A program made the translations under genes and the position numbers. A stretch of DNA of 5,681 nucleotides from Pseudomonadota bacterium (GTDB lineage Bacteria; Pseudomonadota; Alphaproteobacteria; Rhizobiales; Hyphomicrobiaceae): the NCBI GenBank assembly GCA_023410905.1, contig JAEYPL010000215.1, positions 1 to 5,681 on the forward strand. Direction: 5' to 3'. Below are positions 5,031 to 5,681 of this stretch, one piece after another; the stretch's first letter is position 1; each line of letters starts with the position of its first letter. The notes beneath the pieces are model-generated. The model saw nothing but the letters and a program-made list of their open reading frames with translations, was not told the DNA's origin and did not search any database.

Positions 5031-5681
5031 ATGGCTCAAGCAGGCATCAGTGCGAACAGACTGGAGCTCCTCCAGATCGCGGACGCCCTCGCACGTGAGA
5101 AGACAATCGATCGCAAGATCGTCATCCAGGCGATGGAAGAGGCGCTGCAGAAAGGCGCCAAGGCCCGCTATGGCGCCGAGAACGACATCCGCTGCGAGAT
5201 CGACCCGCGCACCGGCGAGACGCATCTGACGCGCGTGATGACGGTTGTCGATGAGGTCGAGAACGAGTCGCAGCAGATCACCGTGGCCGACGCCAAGCGT
5301 CGCAAGCCCGATGCAGCGGTCGGCGATCTTCTCATCGACAAGCTGCCGCCGCTGGAGTTCGGCCGCGTCGCCGCGCAGAACGCCAAGCAGGTGATCGTGC
5401 AGAAGGTCCGCGAAGCGGAGCGCGAGCGCCAGCACAACGAATACAAGGACCGCATCGGCGAGATCGTCAACGGCACGGTCAAGCGCGTCGAATACGGCAA
5501 CGTCATCGTCGACCTCGGCCGCGGCGAGGCGATCATCCGCCGCGACGAGCTCATCCCGCGCGAGACCTATCGATATGGCGACCGGGTGCGGGCCTATATC
5601 TACGACGTGCGCCGCGAGCAGCGCGGCCCGCAGATCTTCCTGTCCCGCACGCATCCACAGTTCATGGCGAAGCTGTTCATG
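5031..5681 (+). CDS. nusA: Transcription termination/antitermination factor NusA (5' part, cut by the window edge)
   Basis: NusA binds RNA polymerase and nascent RNA, lengthens pauses, stimulates intrinsic termination and takes part in rRNA antitermination and transcription-coupled repair. The frame is open from the ATG to the last base, giving the first 217 residues of a protein usually over 500 long. The start is fixed by the alphaproteobacterial N terminus (NRLELLQIADALAREKTIDR at residues 8-27). Residues 1 to about 135 are the polymerase-binding N-terminal domain, including the KVREAERERQHNEY helix. Residues about 143-207 are the S1 RNA-binding domain (GEIVNGTVKRVEYGNVIVDL, then RDELIPRETYRYGDRVRAYI). 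The last residues, RTHPQFMAKLFM, are the linker into the first KH domain, which lies beyond the edge. The gene is probably co-transcribed with rimP from the promoter near 4254-4283 and subject to the leader terminator. Nothing in the visible part is broken or unusual. Confidence 0.97.
   Translation, partial: MAQAGISANRLELLQIADALAREKTIDRKIVIQAMEEALQKGAKARYGAENDIRCEIDPRTGETHLTRVMTVVDEVENESQQITVADAKRRKPDAAVGDLLIDKLPPLEFGRVAAQNAKQVIVQKVREAERERQHNEYKDRIGEIVNGTVKRVEYGNVIVDLGRGEAIIRRDELIPRETYRYGDRVRAYIYDVRREQRGPQIFLSRTHPQFMAKLFM

Noticed and set aside
4845..5654. Minus-strand frame of 269 codons opposite rimP and nusA
   Set aside because: It covers the end of rimP and most of the visible nusA, both clear by motif. 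Its Ala/Leu/Val/Asp-rich product is the usual mirror of GC-rich coding sequence.

Overview
The window looks like ordinary chromosomal DNA from a GC-rich alphaproteobacterium, probably of the order Hyphomicrobiales (Rhizobiales). This rests on the style of the NusA, UbiE and MutM sequences, the C-X4-C form of the MutM zinc finger, the GC-rich third codon positions and the divergent ubiE / mutM-enoyl-CoA hydratase layout. The organism call is from recall and not from a search. I found no mobile element, CRISPR array, tRNA, rRNA or prophage signature, and no clear candidate for a new multi-gene system.

Left half, minus strand (read right to left): a 60-residue helical protein of unknown function (2112-2294) with a strong ribosome binding site; ubiE (1231-2007), the C-methyltransferase of ubiquinone/menaquinone synthesis, with a stable hairpin just before its start; then a 190-base AT-rich spacer; and a TPR lipoprotein resembling TadD (42-1040) with a Pro/Ala-rich tail.

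Right half, plus strand: mutM (2458-3345), an 8-oxoguanine DNA glycosylase; 36 bases later an enoyl-CoA hydratase (3382-4155), probably in the same transcript; then a 234-base spacer holding a sigma-70-type promoter and a strong intrinsic terminator; then rimP (4390-5013) and the first 217 codons of nusA (5031 to the right edge). rimP and nusA begin the conserved rimP-nusA-infB type translation/transcription operon.

The most informative non-coding element is the rimP leader. A promoter near 4254-4283 should start RNA at about 4289-4291, and a terminator hairpin with two T runs follows at 4312-4347, before the probable rimP start. This is the layout of a transcription attenuator. Since NusA stimulates pausing and termination at such hairpins, feedback control of the operon by its own product is a reasonable hypothesis. 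The frame of rimP is open upstream through the hairpin to an ATG (4294) that lies only a few bases after the predicted transcript start. This leaves the start of rimP slightly uncertain and allows the idea that translation of the leader controls termination.
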